DNA from: Nitrospira sp.
GTDB lineage: Bacteria > Nitrospirota > Nitrospiria > Nitrospirales > UBA8639
Direction: 5' to 3'
Length of the DNA stretch: 63,223 nt
Assembly: GCA_028819435.1 (NCBI GenBank)
Contig: JAPPLK010000029.1
Location: 1-63,223 of the forward strand
This document shows, one piece after another, positions 26,721 through 35,136 of this stretch (position 1 is the first letter of the stretch; every line of letters starts with the position of its first letter). The translations under genes and the position numbers were made by a program. The notes beneath the pieces were generated by a model, which searched no databases, was not told the origin of the DNA, and was given only the letters and a program-made list of their open reading frames with translations.

Positions 26721-27607
26721 AACCGTCCGAAGCCGAGGAAGACTGTTAACGGCTGCTGGCCAAGTACTATCCGAACGCGACACGGAGTGACATCCGGCAG
26801 GGAAAGGTCTGAAGCCTGTCGGAGGACCACGTCGACTCGATGAGCGGAGTCCAGGATCGCGGGTTCCAGCGACGCCAGCCAGTTCGGCAATGGTCCGGGA
26901 GTCACTAACGTCACTTCTGCGTCCAACCGTCGCTTCACACCGTCGGGTATCATGACCTCGACCGACGCCCGCATGCCAGGTCGGATGCGTTGTGCCGTGC
27001 GCGGGGACACCCGCAGCACCGCTTGAAGCGGCTGATCTTCCGCTTCGCGGAGTTGTGCGACGCCGCCTCCGGCCGACAGGTATTCGCCGGGGGCGGACCG
27101 CAAGGCGGTGACCTCACCAGCGACCGGGCTGACGATCAACTCCCTCGATGAGCGCCGGGCTTCTATCTGCACCAATGCCACTTGGGCCGCAGTCAATAGT
27201 GAACGCACGCCACTCCCCTCTCCGCCAACCTGTCGGGATTCCCTCTTCAACATTTCTATCCGGTTGCGCAAAGCTGCGGTCTCGCTATCCAGTTCCGGTA
27301 CGCTCTGCCGGGCAATCGGGTCTCCGGCTTCGACGTGGTCTCCGGGAACGACCAGAAATTCCACGAGATAACCGGGTTCGGTCGAGATTATCTCGTGGCG
27401 AACTCCAGGCTCGATCAGGACTCCGTCGATGGTTACGCTGCGGACGATGCTGCCGAACAGCACCCATGCCACGAGTGCCAGCATGACCAAGCCGATGCCG
27501 GCCAGGATCATGCGTTCGTGAGGCGCCGTTACCCTCAGAAGATGGTCGAGCTGCTGGCGCTTGTTCCTGTTATTTGCGGCTTCTTGGAGAAATGGGCTGC
27601 CGAACAT
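26717..27607 (-). CDS. NHLM-type HlyD-like membrane-fusion/secretion protein
   Basis: 296 residues. One N-terminal membrane helix (MILAGIGLVMLALVAWVLFG, about 33-52) follows a short basic cytoplasmic segment. The lipoyl-like half motifs are GYLVEFLVVPGDHVEAGDPI and IVSPVAGEVTALRSAPGEYL, with a short coiled-coil between them (ETAALRNRIEMLKRE). The C-terminus is a beta barrel (LQAVLRVSPRTAQRIRPG). It links the inner-membrane exporters to the periplasm. It is the first gene of the minus arm, preceded by a plausible promoter. Confidence 0.88.
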   Translation of the reverse strand: MFGSPFLQEAANNRNKRQQLDHLLRVTAPHERMILAGIGLVMLALVAWVLFGSIVRSVTIDGVLIEPGVRHEIISTEPGYLVEFLVVPGDHVEAGDPIARQSVPELDSETAALRNRIEMLKRESRQVGGEGSGVRSLLTAAQVALVQIEARRSSRELIVSPVAGEVTALRSAPGEYLSAGGGVAQLREAEDQPLQAVLRVSPRTAQRIRPGMRASVEVMIPDGVKRRLDAEVTLVTPGPLPNWLASLEPAILDSAHRVDVVLRQASDLSLPDVTPCRVRIVLGQQPLTVFLGFGRF

Positions 27608-27688
27608 CGGTTGCCGTTTCCAAATTTATAATCGGGACCAGACGAAACCACCATCGAGTCCCGGACCTGACAGAAACCATAGAAGCGT

Positions 27689-27717
27689 ACTATATCCGCT
27701 GTCCAGACAATGCTCAA
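27689..27717 (-). promoter_or_regulatory. Putative sigma-70 promoter of the export/precursor arm
   Basis: Minus strand: TTGAGC (27717-27712), 17-base spacer, TATAGT (27694-27689), about 80 bases before the HlyD-like start. Matches are 4 of 6 and 5 of 6. A perfect TTGACA at 27796-27791 lacks a good -10. The remaining 27608-27859 interval shows no gene. Confidence 0.5.
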
Positions 27718-27859
27718 GATCTATGCGTCTCGCCCGCATAGACAAAAAGCATGATGGTTCACAAAGCCATGATGTCAGAACCACAAATTCTGTCAAGAAT
27801 CAAATGTTGTCGATAGACACTTCAAGAACTGCGCCGGCAGGAGCAAGGACTCACGATGC

Positions 27860-28516
27860 CTACCGGCAGGTTCGCACGCCGACTCTCTTGCAGTATTGGC
27901 TGACCGGACATTGGCTGCAAAACGGCGAAACTGGGCGGCAGAGGTGTTGCCCAAAGGGAACCAACCAGTCATTGAACGTGATCCAGTACGTTGCGGGAAG
28001 TTTTTGTCGAAGCGCGCGTTCGGTTTCCTCAGGGGTCCTGGTTTGAACGTAGCCCCACCTGTTGCTGATCCGGTGCACGTGGATATCCACACAGATCCCG
28101 GGCTTTCGATATCCGACGGTCACCACCAGGTTGGCCGTCTTGCGGCCAACGCCTTTCAACGTCAGGAGTTCTTCGATGGTATCCGGAACCCGTCCCCCGA
28201 AGTCCCGGAGCAGGCTTTGGCAAATTCCCCGAATCTGTTTGGCTTTGTTTTTGTAGAATCCGACCGGATAGATAGCCTTCTCTATTGCTCTGATGGAGAG
28301 CGACCTCATGGACTCCGGCGTATTGGCTAATTGGAATAGCCGTTGGCTGGCTTCGTCCGTGGTTTGATCCTTGGTCCGGAGACTCAGGAGACAGGCAATC
28401 AGAATGCGGAAAGGGTCGCGGGTTTCCCTGGCCACGACGCCGAGCACGGGTTCTTTCCAGCGGCGAATGGTTTTCTTGACTTCGGAGACGACGGCGTGAA
28501 TATCGGAATCACGCAT
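27860..28516 (-). CDS. nth: Endonuclease III (DNA glycosylase/AP lyase)
   Basis: 218 residues. The helix-hairpin-helix is LLTLKGVGRKTANLVVTVGY with the catalytic Lys, followed by the catalytic Asp in CVDIHVHRISNRWGY. The C-terminal 4Fe-4S loop has four cysteines with the classic Cys-x6-Cys-x2-Cys-x5-Cys spacing (CRPVSPFCSQCPVSQYC). The enzyme removes oxidised pyrimidines and nicks abasic sites in base-excision repair. It lies 57 bases downstream of rpsU in the same direction. Confidence 0.93.
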   Translation of the reverse strand: MRDSDIHAVVSEVKKTIRRWKEPVLGVVARETRDPFRILIACLLSLRTKDQTTDEASQRLFQLANTPESMRSLSIRAIEKAIYPVGFYKNKAKQIRGICQSLLRDFGGRVPDTIEELLTLKGVGRKTANLVVTVGYRKPGICVDIHVHRISNRWGYVQTRTPEETERALRQKLPATYWITFNDWLVPFGQHLCRPVSPFCSQCPVSQYCKRVGVRTCR

Positions 28517-28572
28517 TGAGGATGGTGGGGCGTTGAACGGGAAGAGATGAGAAGATCACGAAGGGGTGTGAA

Positions 28573-28767
28573 CTAACGAAACGTACGCTTCGCCAACCAT
28601 TTTTGCCGTCGACGGGCCGCTTCCCGCTCTTTGGCTTTCCGCTTCACGCTCGGCTTTTCGTAAAAACGTCGGCGCTTCAACTCACGAAACAGGCCATCGG
28701 CTGCGAGTTTTTTCTTCGCAACACGAAGCGCTTTCTCGACATTGTTGTTCACTACCTTGATTTCCAT
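28573..28767 (-). CDS. rpsU: 30S ribosomal protein S21
   Basis: 64 residues: MEIKVVNNNVEKALRVAKK start, FRELKRRRFYEKPSVKRKAK middle and a highly basic tail, the full S21 pattern and length. S21 sits on the small-subunit platform near the 16S rRNA 3' end. The gene is followed by nth. A MITE-like element lies directly upstream of it, so its promoter may be inside or altered by that element. Confidence 0.95.
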   Translation of the reverse strand: MEIKVVNNNVEKALRVAKKKLAADGLFRELKRRRFYEKPSVKRKAKEREAARRRQKWLAKRTFR

Positions 28768-28796
28768 TGTTCCTCGTAACTGGTAAAAGTTCTTTA

Positions 28797-28938
28797 GGAA
28801 CCTCTGATTTACTGTACTATCGGGCGCAGGGCTGCGTTGTGTCCTCGCTCAACCCTCACCTATCTCTCTGATAAGCCTCGGGTTTCGCTCCGGGACGCCT
28901 TGCCCTGCATCCCGCTATCACAATAAACCAGAGGTCCC
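28797..28938. mobile_element. 142-bp MITE-like element with long terminal inverted repeats
   Basis: The left end GGAACCTCTGATTTACTGT and the complement of the right end GGGACCTCTGGTTTATTGT are imperfect inverted repeats that can be followed inward for about 35 bases to GCAGGGC. Both ends are flanked by TTTA, a possible 4-bp target duplication. The interior has no gene. The remainder to 29145 is AT-rich and contains no recognisable gene or RNA. The element sits 30 bases upstream of rpsU. Confidence 0.7.
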
Positions 28939-29145
28939 TTTATCTCTTACTCAAGCGTCGTAGGCTAAGGTACCATATGGCTTTTTCCGGAGACAAGTTT
29001 GCCTGCAAGATACAGGATAACGCAAGGAAATCTTATAAATTAAATGATAGCAATATGTTATGAGATATCAACTTTAACGTTTTCCCTTATTTTTATTAAA
29101 TATAAATACTTAAAAATTGAATGAAGTTCCGTGGCCCGCGTGCGA

Positions 29146-30534
29146 TCAGGCGTCTTTGAGCGCGGCGATAATGTCCAGTACCATCTTTTTCCCGTCGCCG
29201 AACAACATGAGGGAATTGTCCAACGCGAAGAGAGGGTTCGGGATTCCGGCAAAGCCCGGGCTGAGACTTCGTTTGATAATCACCACGGTCTTCGCCTTAT
29301 CCACGTCGATGATCGGCATCCCGGCAATGGCACTCGTGGGATCGGTCCGGGCCAGTGGATTGACCACGTCATTCGCGCCGATGATCAGGGCCACGTCGAT
29401 CTGATCGATGTAGGGATTGACGTCATCCATATCCTTGAGGGCTTCATACGGAACGTCGGCTTCGGCCAACAGGACGTTCATGTGGCCCGGCATTCGACCG
29501 GCCACGGGATGCACGGCGTATTCCACTTCAATGCCGCGTTCGTTGAGGAGGGACGCGAGGTTGGCCACGGGGTGTTGGGCTTGCGAAACCGCCATGCCGT
29601 ACCCCGGAACGATGGCCACCCGTCGAGCCGCGTCGAAGAGGAGTGCGACCTCTTCCGGCGAGGCCGCCTTAACCCGGCCGGCATAGACTTCATCTGCGGT
29701 CGCCCCGCCGCCCGTCGGCGCCAGCACCCCGAAGAGGACGTTCGTCAGGGATCGATTCATGGCCCGACACATGATTTCCGTGAGGATCAAACCCGACGCC
29801 CCTACCAGGGACCCGGTGATGATCAGCACGTTATTGGACAGGACAAACCCCGTGGCCGCAGCCGCTAATCCCGAGTAGGAATTCAGGAGCGCGACCACGA
29901 CGGGCATATCGGCTCCACCAATCGGAATCACGAGCAGCACTCCCAGGAGAGAAGCCACGGCAACCAATCCCCAGTACAGCATCAGGTCGGAAGGATCAAG
30001 AATTACGCCTGCGCTTAACCCAAGGGCAATGATCGCTAATCCCGCATTGATGACCTGCTGACCCGAAAACAGGACGGCGTTTTCATTGATGAGGCCCCTG
30101 AGCTTTCCAAAGGCCACGAGGCTTCCCCAAAACGTGACCGCGCCAATCAGCCCGGAGGCCGCAATAGCCACGGTGACCTGCATGAACGGGACTCCGTCGT
30201 TGAGGGTGCTTTCGATCAGGGCGGCGCCTGCCACCAACACCGAGGCGATGCCGCCGAACCCGTTGAACAACGCCACGAGTTCCGGCATGGCCGTCATTTC
30301 GATTTTGACGGCCAGGACGGCCCCGATCGCCGCGCCGATGACGAGCCCGATGAGGATGACTTCAAAGCCGACGATACCCTGATCCGCCAGCGTAATCACG
30401 ATGGCCAGCAGCATGCCGCACGACCCGAGCAGGTTGCCTCGAACGGCGGTGCGCGGGTGGGTCAGACCCTTCAGTCCGAAGATAAAGAGGACTGCGGCAA
30501 CGAGGTACCCTCCGTTGATGAGTAAATCGGTCAT
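29146..30534 (-). CDS. pntB: NAD(P) transhydrogenase subunit beta
   Basis: 462 residues. About eight to nine membrane helices (from LLINGGYLVAAVLFIFGLKG on) form the proton channel domain II. The C-terminal soluble domain III binds NADP(H), with VPGYGMAVSQAQHPVANL, GRMPGHMNVLLAEADVPYE and DVALIIGANDVVNPLA. The enzyme couples proton inflow to hydride transfer from NADH to NADP+. The start overlaps the stop of the upstream pntAB by four bases. Full length for the family. Confidence 0.95.
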   Translation of the reverse strand: MTDLLINGGYLVAAVLFIFGLKGLTHPRTAVRGNLLGSCGMLLAIVITLADQGIVGFEVILIGLVIGAAIGAVLAVKIEMTAMPELVALFNGFGGIASVLVAGAALIESTLNDGVPFMQVTVAIAASGLIGAVTFWGSLVAFGKLRGLINENAVLFSGQQVINAGLAIIALGLSAGVILDPSDLMLYWGLVAVASLLGVLLVIPIGGADMPVVVALLNSYSGLAAAATGFVLSNNVLIITGSLVGASGLILTEIMCRAMNRSLTNVLFGVLAPTGGGATADEVYAGRVKAASPEEVALLFDAARRVAIVPGYGMAVSQAQHPVANLASLLNERGIEVEYAVHPVAGRMPGHMNVLLAEADVPYEALKDMDDVNPYIDQIDVALIIGANDVVNPLARTDPTSAIAGMPIIDVDKAKTVVIIKRSLSPGFAGIPNPLFALDNSLMLFGDGKKMVLDIIAALKDA

Positions 30535-30812
30535 GATTTCTTCTTGAACATTTCCAGCATACGATTAGTGACCATGAAGCCGCCGACCACGTTAATGGTC
30601 GCAAAGACCACGGCGAGCCCTCCGAGTACGGTCGTCAACAAGGTTTGTTGGCTGCCTGCCGAGAGAATGGCGCCGACGAGCGTGATGCCTGAGATGGCGT
30701 TGGCGCCCGACATGAGCGGGGTATGCAGGGTGGGAGGAATCTTGGTGATGATTTCAAAACCCACGAAGATGGCCAGGACGAAAATCGTAATGCTGGAAAT
30801 CAATATCTCCAT
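30531..30812 (-). CDS. pntAB: NAD(P) transhydrogenase alpha subunit, membrane part (alpha-2)
   Basis: 93 residues with three hydrophobic helices: ITIFVLAIFVGFEIITKIPP, then HTPLMSGANAISGITLVGAI and LGGLAVVFATINVVGGFMVT. This matches the alpha-2 polypeptide of the three-gene form of transhydrogenase, which supplies the first helices of domain II. It lies between pntAA (3-base gap) and pntB (4-base overlap), so the three are translated together. Confidence 0.93.
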   Translation of the reverse strand: MEILISSITIFVLAIFVGFEIITKIPPTLHTPLMSGANAISGITLVGAILSAGSQQTLLTTVLGGLAVVFATINVVGGFMVTNRMLEMFKKKS

Positions 30813-30815
30813 GTC

Positions 30816-31991
30816 TTACTTCTCCTCTCCCTTACTCGCGGAAGGGTCCAGGATGTCACGGATTTGGGGATGAACCACGTCGCCGTCACACGTCAGGAGG
30901 GTTCCATTGGTGATTTCGTCTTCCCGGTCAATCTTGAGTTCCCCTTTCTTCACCAGATGAAACAGGAAGGTGGCAATGTTTTTGCTGTACATCTGGCTGG
31001 CGTGATAGGGGACCAGGGAAGGCAGATTTTCCGTTCCGATAATGGTCACTCCATGGGCCACCACCGTCTGATTGGCTTGGGTCAATTCGCAGTTGCCGCC
31101 TCGTTCGGCCGCTAAATCAATAATGACCGAACCGGGAGTCATGCCCGCCACCATATCGGCCGTAATCAGGACTGGCGCTTTTTTCCCAGGGACCGTCGCG
31201 GTGGTGATCACCACGTCGTTTGAGGCGATCACTTTGGTCAGCAGTTCACGCTGGCGTTGGTAAAACGTTTCATCCTGGGCTTTGGCATATCCCCCCTTGT
31301 CTTCGGCGTCCTGGGTATCCAACGGCAGGTCCACAAACTTGGCCCCGAGACTCAGGACCTGCTCCTTGACGGAAGGTCGCACGTCATACGCCTCGACCGC
31401 GGCACCTAGCCGGCGTGCCATTGAAACCGCCTGCAGTCCTGCCACGCCGGCTCCGATGACAAAGATTTTGGCCGGGGCCACGGTTCCGGCTGCCGTCATC
31501 AGCATCGGCGCCATCTTCGGTAGCGCATTGGCGGCCAGCAACACGGCCTTGTATCCTGACACGGTGCCCATGGACGAGAGCACGTCCATGCTTTGGGCGC
31601 GAGTGATGCGCGGCATCAATTCCATGGCAAAGGCCCGGACCCGTCGAGTCGTCAATTCCCGAACGCCGTGAGGATTGGCAAGGGCATCGGCCATGCCGAC
31701 AATAATTTGATCGGGTTGCATCAAGGGCAGGTCGATTTTGCCCTGTTCGGGATTCGCACCCAACAGCCGGACCTGGGCAATGATTTGGGCGGCTTCAAAG
31801 AGTTGCGCCCGGGAGGAGACGATGGTACCCCCCTTCTCTGCATAGGCGTCATCAGGATAGCCGGACGCGACCCCGGCCCCCGCTTCAATCTGCACCTCCA
31901 TGCCTTCCTTCTTCAAAGAAGGCAGGGTGGCGGGGATCAGTGCGACCCGCTGTTCACCGGGATAGGTCTCTTTGGGAACACCGATAATCAT
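30816..31991 (-). CDS. pntAA: NAD(P) transhydrogenase alpha subunit, NAD-binding part (alpha-1)
   Basis: 391 residues. The start MIIGVPKETYPGEQRVALIP is typical, RVRAFAMELMPRITRAQSMD forms the RQD-loop region, and the dinucleotide fold shows IFVIGAGVAGLQAVSMARRL and EAYDVRP. It corresponds to the cytoplasmic domain I that binds NAD(H); alanine dehydrogenase is the nearest look-alike but is excluded by the following pntAB and pntB. First gene of the operon. Confidence 0.95.
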   Translation of the reverse strand: MIIGVPKETYPGEQRVALIPATLPSLKKEGMEVQIEAGAGVASGYPDDAYAEKGGTIVSSRAQLFEAAQIIAQVRLLGANPEQGKIDLPLMQPDQIIVGMADALANPHGVRELTTRRVRAFAMELMPRITRAQSMDVLSSMGTVSGYKAVLLAANALPKMAPMLMTAAGTVAPAKIFVIGAGVAGLQAVSMARRLGAAVEAYDVRPSVKEQVLSLGAKFVDLPLDTQDAEDKGGYAKAQDETFYQRQRELLTKVIASNDVVITTATVPGKKAPVLITADMVAGMTPGSVIIDLAAERGGNCELTQANQTVVAHGVTIIGTENLPSLVPYHASQMYSKNIATFLFHLVKKGELKIDREDEITNGTLLTCDGDVVHPQIRDILDPSASKGEEK

Positions 31992-32120
31992 GATCCAAGT
32001 TTATGCCTTATGACCATATGGAAGCTGACGGCTGTGGCAAACTGGAAACGAATAGCATAAACATTTTATGGGAATCAAAGGGTTTTTTCAGGAAACGAGA
32101 CCGAAAAGCCGGAAGGGGGC

Positions 32121-33389
32121 TCAGGCCCCATAGAGCGTTTCCACGATGCGGCTGGTCTGGAACAGCAAGGCGTCGAGCCGCGTGTAGCAGGCATGGCCAA
32201 AGAGGTGTTCATCAGGGGCGCCCCCGGTCGCATCGTGGTAATCAATCAGCAAGCACTGGCCGTCGTTGGGGCAACGGGTCACGCGACGAGCGCATTCCAA
32301 CCACCGTTCAAACCCGTCATACGGCTCCAAATTTTCACGCAAAGCCTGATCCAGTTCCACTTCCCACGGTGAAGCGGGGACAGCATCGGTGCCGGCGACG
32401 GCAAGCTGGTGGACGTAGTCGCCGCCGGACGCCATGGGCATTTCCATCACGATTTGGGGCAACTCCATTTTGGCCAGCCATCGTTTCCCGTCCTGCCGGA
32501 TCGGGCGATGGTTGACGACGTGGAGGAGTTTGCCCAGACCATCCGTGTCCCAGCCGTAGCGGATTGGGGTACCGAGGGTGACTACGTCGAGCGAGGGCCA
32601 GGCGGCCAATTGGTTCTCGGCCAACAACCGGTCCAGTTCCTGCAAATGTTGAACGGCTGCGGATGGGGTCTCCTGTTGCTCATAAAAGTAGGCCAGGGTT
32701 TCAAACACGGTCTCGCGCACCGACGAGTCCCCCGGAGCCACCAGGTTGGAAAGCAGCGCCGGCAACTGGCCGGCGTGGCCATGGGCCACAATCAGGATTC
32801 GATCATTGGCCCGTAGATCTTTCTCTGCCTTGAGGCGGTTGAGTTCATGGCATAATGCCAAGGCCCCTTCCATTCGACCGGGGTGATGGTGAAGGGAAGA
32901 CCACAGATACCGTTGGACCATGAACGGCATCGCGTGGGTTTGAGAGAGGCCATCCCGGAGGCCCTTGACGTACTCTTCGGAAAAATTTCCCTTGTCGTTG
33001 AGAAGATTGTCCAGCTTCGCTTTGCTGGCGTCGTCATTGGCATAAGGGGGTTGACAGGCAGGATCTTGCTGCGAGCGTTGATAGTCATTGGGGCGGAGGG
33101 CCGCAAGGAGAGACTCCAGTCCCGGAATGCCGCGGGAGTAACCCCGCTTGAGACCGCCGACTTCATCGAGGCGTCCCGATCCGAAGGGGTCGGCTCCCAA
33201 ATGGGAGCCATACACCAGGAGGATCGCCCGGACCCCCGCGTCCCACAGGTTTTTGCCCAAGGGCCTGAGGGCCTCATGCCAGGCAGGGGACAAAGGCGGA
33301 GCCCCGGGTTCAAACGACAGGTACTTGGCCCGGTCCCCCGGATCCGAGCGGGAATACTTGGCATGCAAAAAATTATTGGCCTGTGGCAT
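32121..33389 (-). CDS. Unknown protein with alpha/beta-hydrolase-like motif
   Basis: 422 residues, no signal peptide. VRAILLVYGSHLGADPFGSG near the start and ILIVAHGHAGQLPALLSNL (about 205-223) resemble the beginning and nucleophile elbow of alpha/beta hydrolases, but the elbow reads GHGHAG-like without the usual serine. LDVVTLGTPIRYGW is also a lipase-like segment. A possible alternative is a non-catalytic relative. No named family recognised. It lies alone between the pnt operon and the divergent AlkP-like gene; the 288 bases upstream (33390-33677) show nothing I can assign. Confidence 0.6.
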   Translation of the reverse strand: MPQANNFLHAKYSRSDPGDRAKYLSFEPGAPPLSPAWHEALRPLGKNLWDAGVRAILLVYGSHLGADPFGSGRLDEVGGLKRGYSRGIPGLESLLAALRPNDYQRSQQDPACQPPYANDDASKAKLDNLLNDKGNFSEEYVKGLRDGLSQTHAMPFMVQRYLWSSLHHHPGRMEGALALCHELNRLKAEKDLRANDRILIVAHGHAGQLPALLSNLVAPGDSSVRETVFETLAYFYEQQETPSAAVQHLQELDRLLAENQLAAWPSLDVVTLGTPIRYGWDTDGLGKLLHVVNHRPIRQDGKRWLAKMELPQIVMEMPMASGGDYVHQLAVAGTDAVPASPWEVELDQALRENLEPYDGFERWLECARRVTRCPNDGQCLLIDYHDATGGAPDEHLFGHACYTRLDALLFQTSRIVETLYGA

Positions 33390-33677
33390 GAGCCGGAATC
33401 CTGATGAATCGAACGTTGTTTTGCCCTGCTGTCATACCTTGAATAGGGATCCCTGCGCAAATCAGGGACGGCGACCAAGGCGGTTGCGGCGGTGCTCGTT
33501 CGCGTAGTTGACCACGAAAAAACCGGCATGGTAGGTTGTCTTTCTAACCTGTCACAAAGAGGTAGATAAGGCTGATTATTGGAAACACAGAACGGCGGTG
33601 CGTACTCCAGTCTCCTGCGTGTCGACATCACCACCTCCAATAATTTTCAACAACCCTGAAAACAGAATTCTGTAACC

Positions 33678-34694
33678 ATGTTTGCAAAAATTACAATTGC
33701 TGTCCTTGCGATTTTGACCCTCAGTTTTCCCGCAAAGCCCCAGGTTTTTGCGGCGTCACCCCCGACCCAAGCCGATCACGTCCTGCTGGTTGTTCTGGAG
33801 GGCGTGGGCAATGACGTGATTCAAAACGGGACCATGCCGGTTCTCCAGAAACTCGCCCAGGAAGGGGCGGTCACCTGGAAAGCTCAATCGGTGTCTCCGT
33901 ACACGGTTCCGTCCATGGCCAGCCTCCTGACGGGACTGCCCGTCAACAAGCACCGCGTGAACCAGGAATGGGAGACCTACGATTTTTCCCGGTCGTTTCT
34001 GCGTTCTCCCACCATGTTCGATTATCTTGACCTTGCCGGCGGGATCGATACGGCGCTCTTCATCATGGATGAGCGGTTTTATCAATTGGCCAGGCCGGAG
34101 ATTTACGTAGACCTGCAAACGTGCGGAAAGGCCAAACCCCAGTGCAATCCCTCAACCCTGGTGGACTATATCAATGATTACCTGAGAAAAGTGACCAGCC
34201 CCGGCGGCTTTAATTTTCGTATCTTCAAGATACCCGGACTCCTCGTAGCCCACCTCCCTGAGCCCGCGGACGTTGCGCACAAACGCGGATGGGAGTCACG
34301 GCAGTATGCCCAGGCCCTCCAAAACGTTGATACGGCCATCGCGGACCTGATGGCTCTCTATCAGAAATACGGAGTTCTGGATAAAACCATGATCATGGTC
34401 ACGGGCTTGAAAGGATCGGATTCCCCCAAAGCTTCGAACGCGAAAATGGGGGCGCCCAAGCAACCGGCGATTCCATGGCTTGCCTGGGGGGTGAACGTGA
34501 AGCCCGGGTACGTCATTCCCGATCGCGTGAATATCATGGACGTCGGGGCCACGGTGCTTGAAGCACTCGGATTGGAAACCCATACCGAATGGGAAAGTCG
34601 CGCGTTGACGGACATCTTTCAAAAGCGACCCGAACGAAGGACAACGGGAAATGAGACGTTCGAGCTTAAATCTTCTTCGATTCGTAAAAAATAG
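33678..34694 (+). CDS. Exported alkaline-phosphatase-superfamily protein, apparently degenerate
   Basis: 338 residues. A signal peptide (about 1-26) ends near VFAAS. The fold markers of type I phosphodiesterase/sulfatase-like proteins are VLLVVLEGVGNDVI, PYTVPSMASLLTGLPVNKH (nucleophile region, Thr) and a closing MDVGATVLEALGL. However, the first metal Asp is Glu, and the expected DHG metal motif is replaced by MVTGLKGSDSPK. Activity is therefore doubtful, and a binding or structural role is possible. Its 3' end overlaps the next exported-protein gene by 44 bases. Confidence 0.75.
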   Translation: MFAKITIAVLAILTLSFPAKPQVFAASPPTQADHVLLVVLEGVGNDVIQNGTMPVLQKLAQEGAVTWKAQSVSPYTVPSMASLLTGLPVNKHRVNQEWETYDFSRSFLRSPTMFDYLDLAGGIDTALFIMDERFYQLARPEIYVDLQTCGKAKPQCNPSTLVDYINDYLRKVTSPGGFNFRIFKIPGLLVAHLPEPADVAHKRGWESRQYAQALQNVDTAIADLMALYQKYGVLDKTMIMVTGLKGSDSPKASNAKMGAPKQPAIPWLAWGVNVKPGYVIPDRVNIMDVGATVLEALGLETHTEWESRALTDIFQKRPERRTTGNETFELKSSSIRKK

Positions 34695-35112
34695 CATCCT
34701 GGCGTGCAGTCTCGTCGGAACCGTGCTGGCCGGCGACGCCGGCGCGGCGCGGGAGGCCGTGAATCCGCTCACGCGGGAATATACGATTACGATCGATCCC
34801 ACGGCGCTTGATCCCCCAACGTGGTGGCACGTGCCGGGCGTGACCCCGTTGATCTGGACCAAAGATCCCATTACCTATGAGTCCTACAAGACAACCGACG
34901 TGCGGGAAATTACCTTGAAACCGGGCGAGTATCGTTTCGGGACCTTCACGTTCGACTTCGCGTTTCGGGTGACGTTGGAAGGCACGTTGGAATTTGATCG
35001 AACCTTGGCGCAATGCGTAGACGGACTCGGGACGGCCAAGCTCGTGATCCGGTGCAGCCACACGCAACCCTACAAACAAGAACGCGATTACGATTATCCC
35101 TCCGCCCCGTAA
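34651..35112 (+). CDS. Small exported protein of unknown function
   Basis: 153 residues. A signal peptide (NSILACSLVGTVLAGDAGA, about 14-32) precedes a beta-rich mature part with TWWHVPGVTPLIW, ITLKPGEYRFGTFTFDFAF and GTLEFDRTLAQCVDG. Two cysteines (CVDG and IRCSH) could form a disulfide in the periplasm. No family recognised. It overlaps the preceding AlkP-like gene and is followed by a HEAT-repeat gene after 24 bases, so the three probably form an operon. Confidence 0.65.
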   Translation: MRRSSLNLLRFVKNSILACSLVGTVLAGDAGAAREAVNPLTREYTITIDPTALDPPTWWHVPGVTPLIWTKDPITYESYKTTDVREITLKPGEYRFGTFTFDFAFRVTLEGTLEFDRTLAQCVDGLGTAKLVIRCSHTQPYKQERDYDYPSAP

Positions 35113-35136
35113 GACGCACCATCAAATTCCTGAGCC

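Noticed and set aside
33390..33677. Possible riboswitch or small RNA between divergent genes
   Set aside because: No recognisable conserved core or terminator-antiterminator pair.
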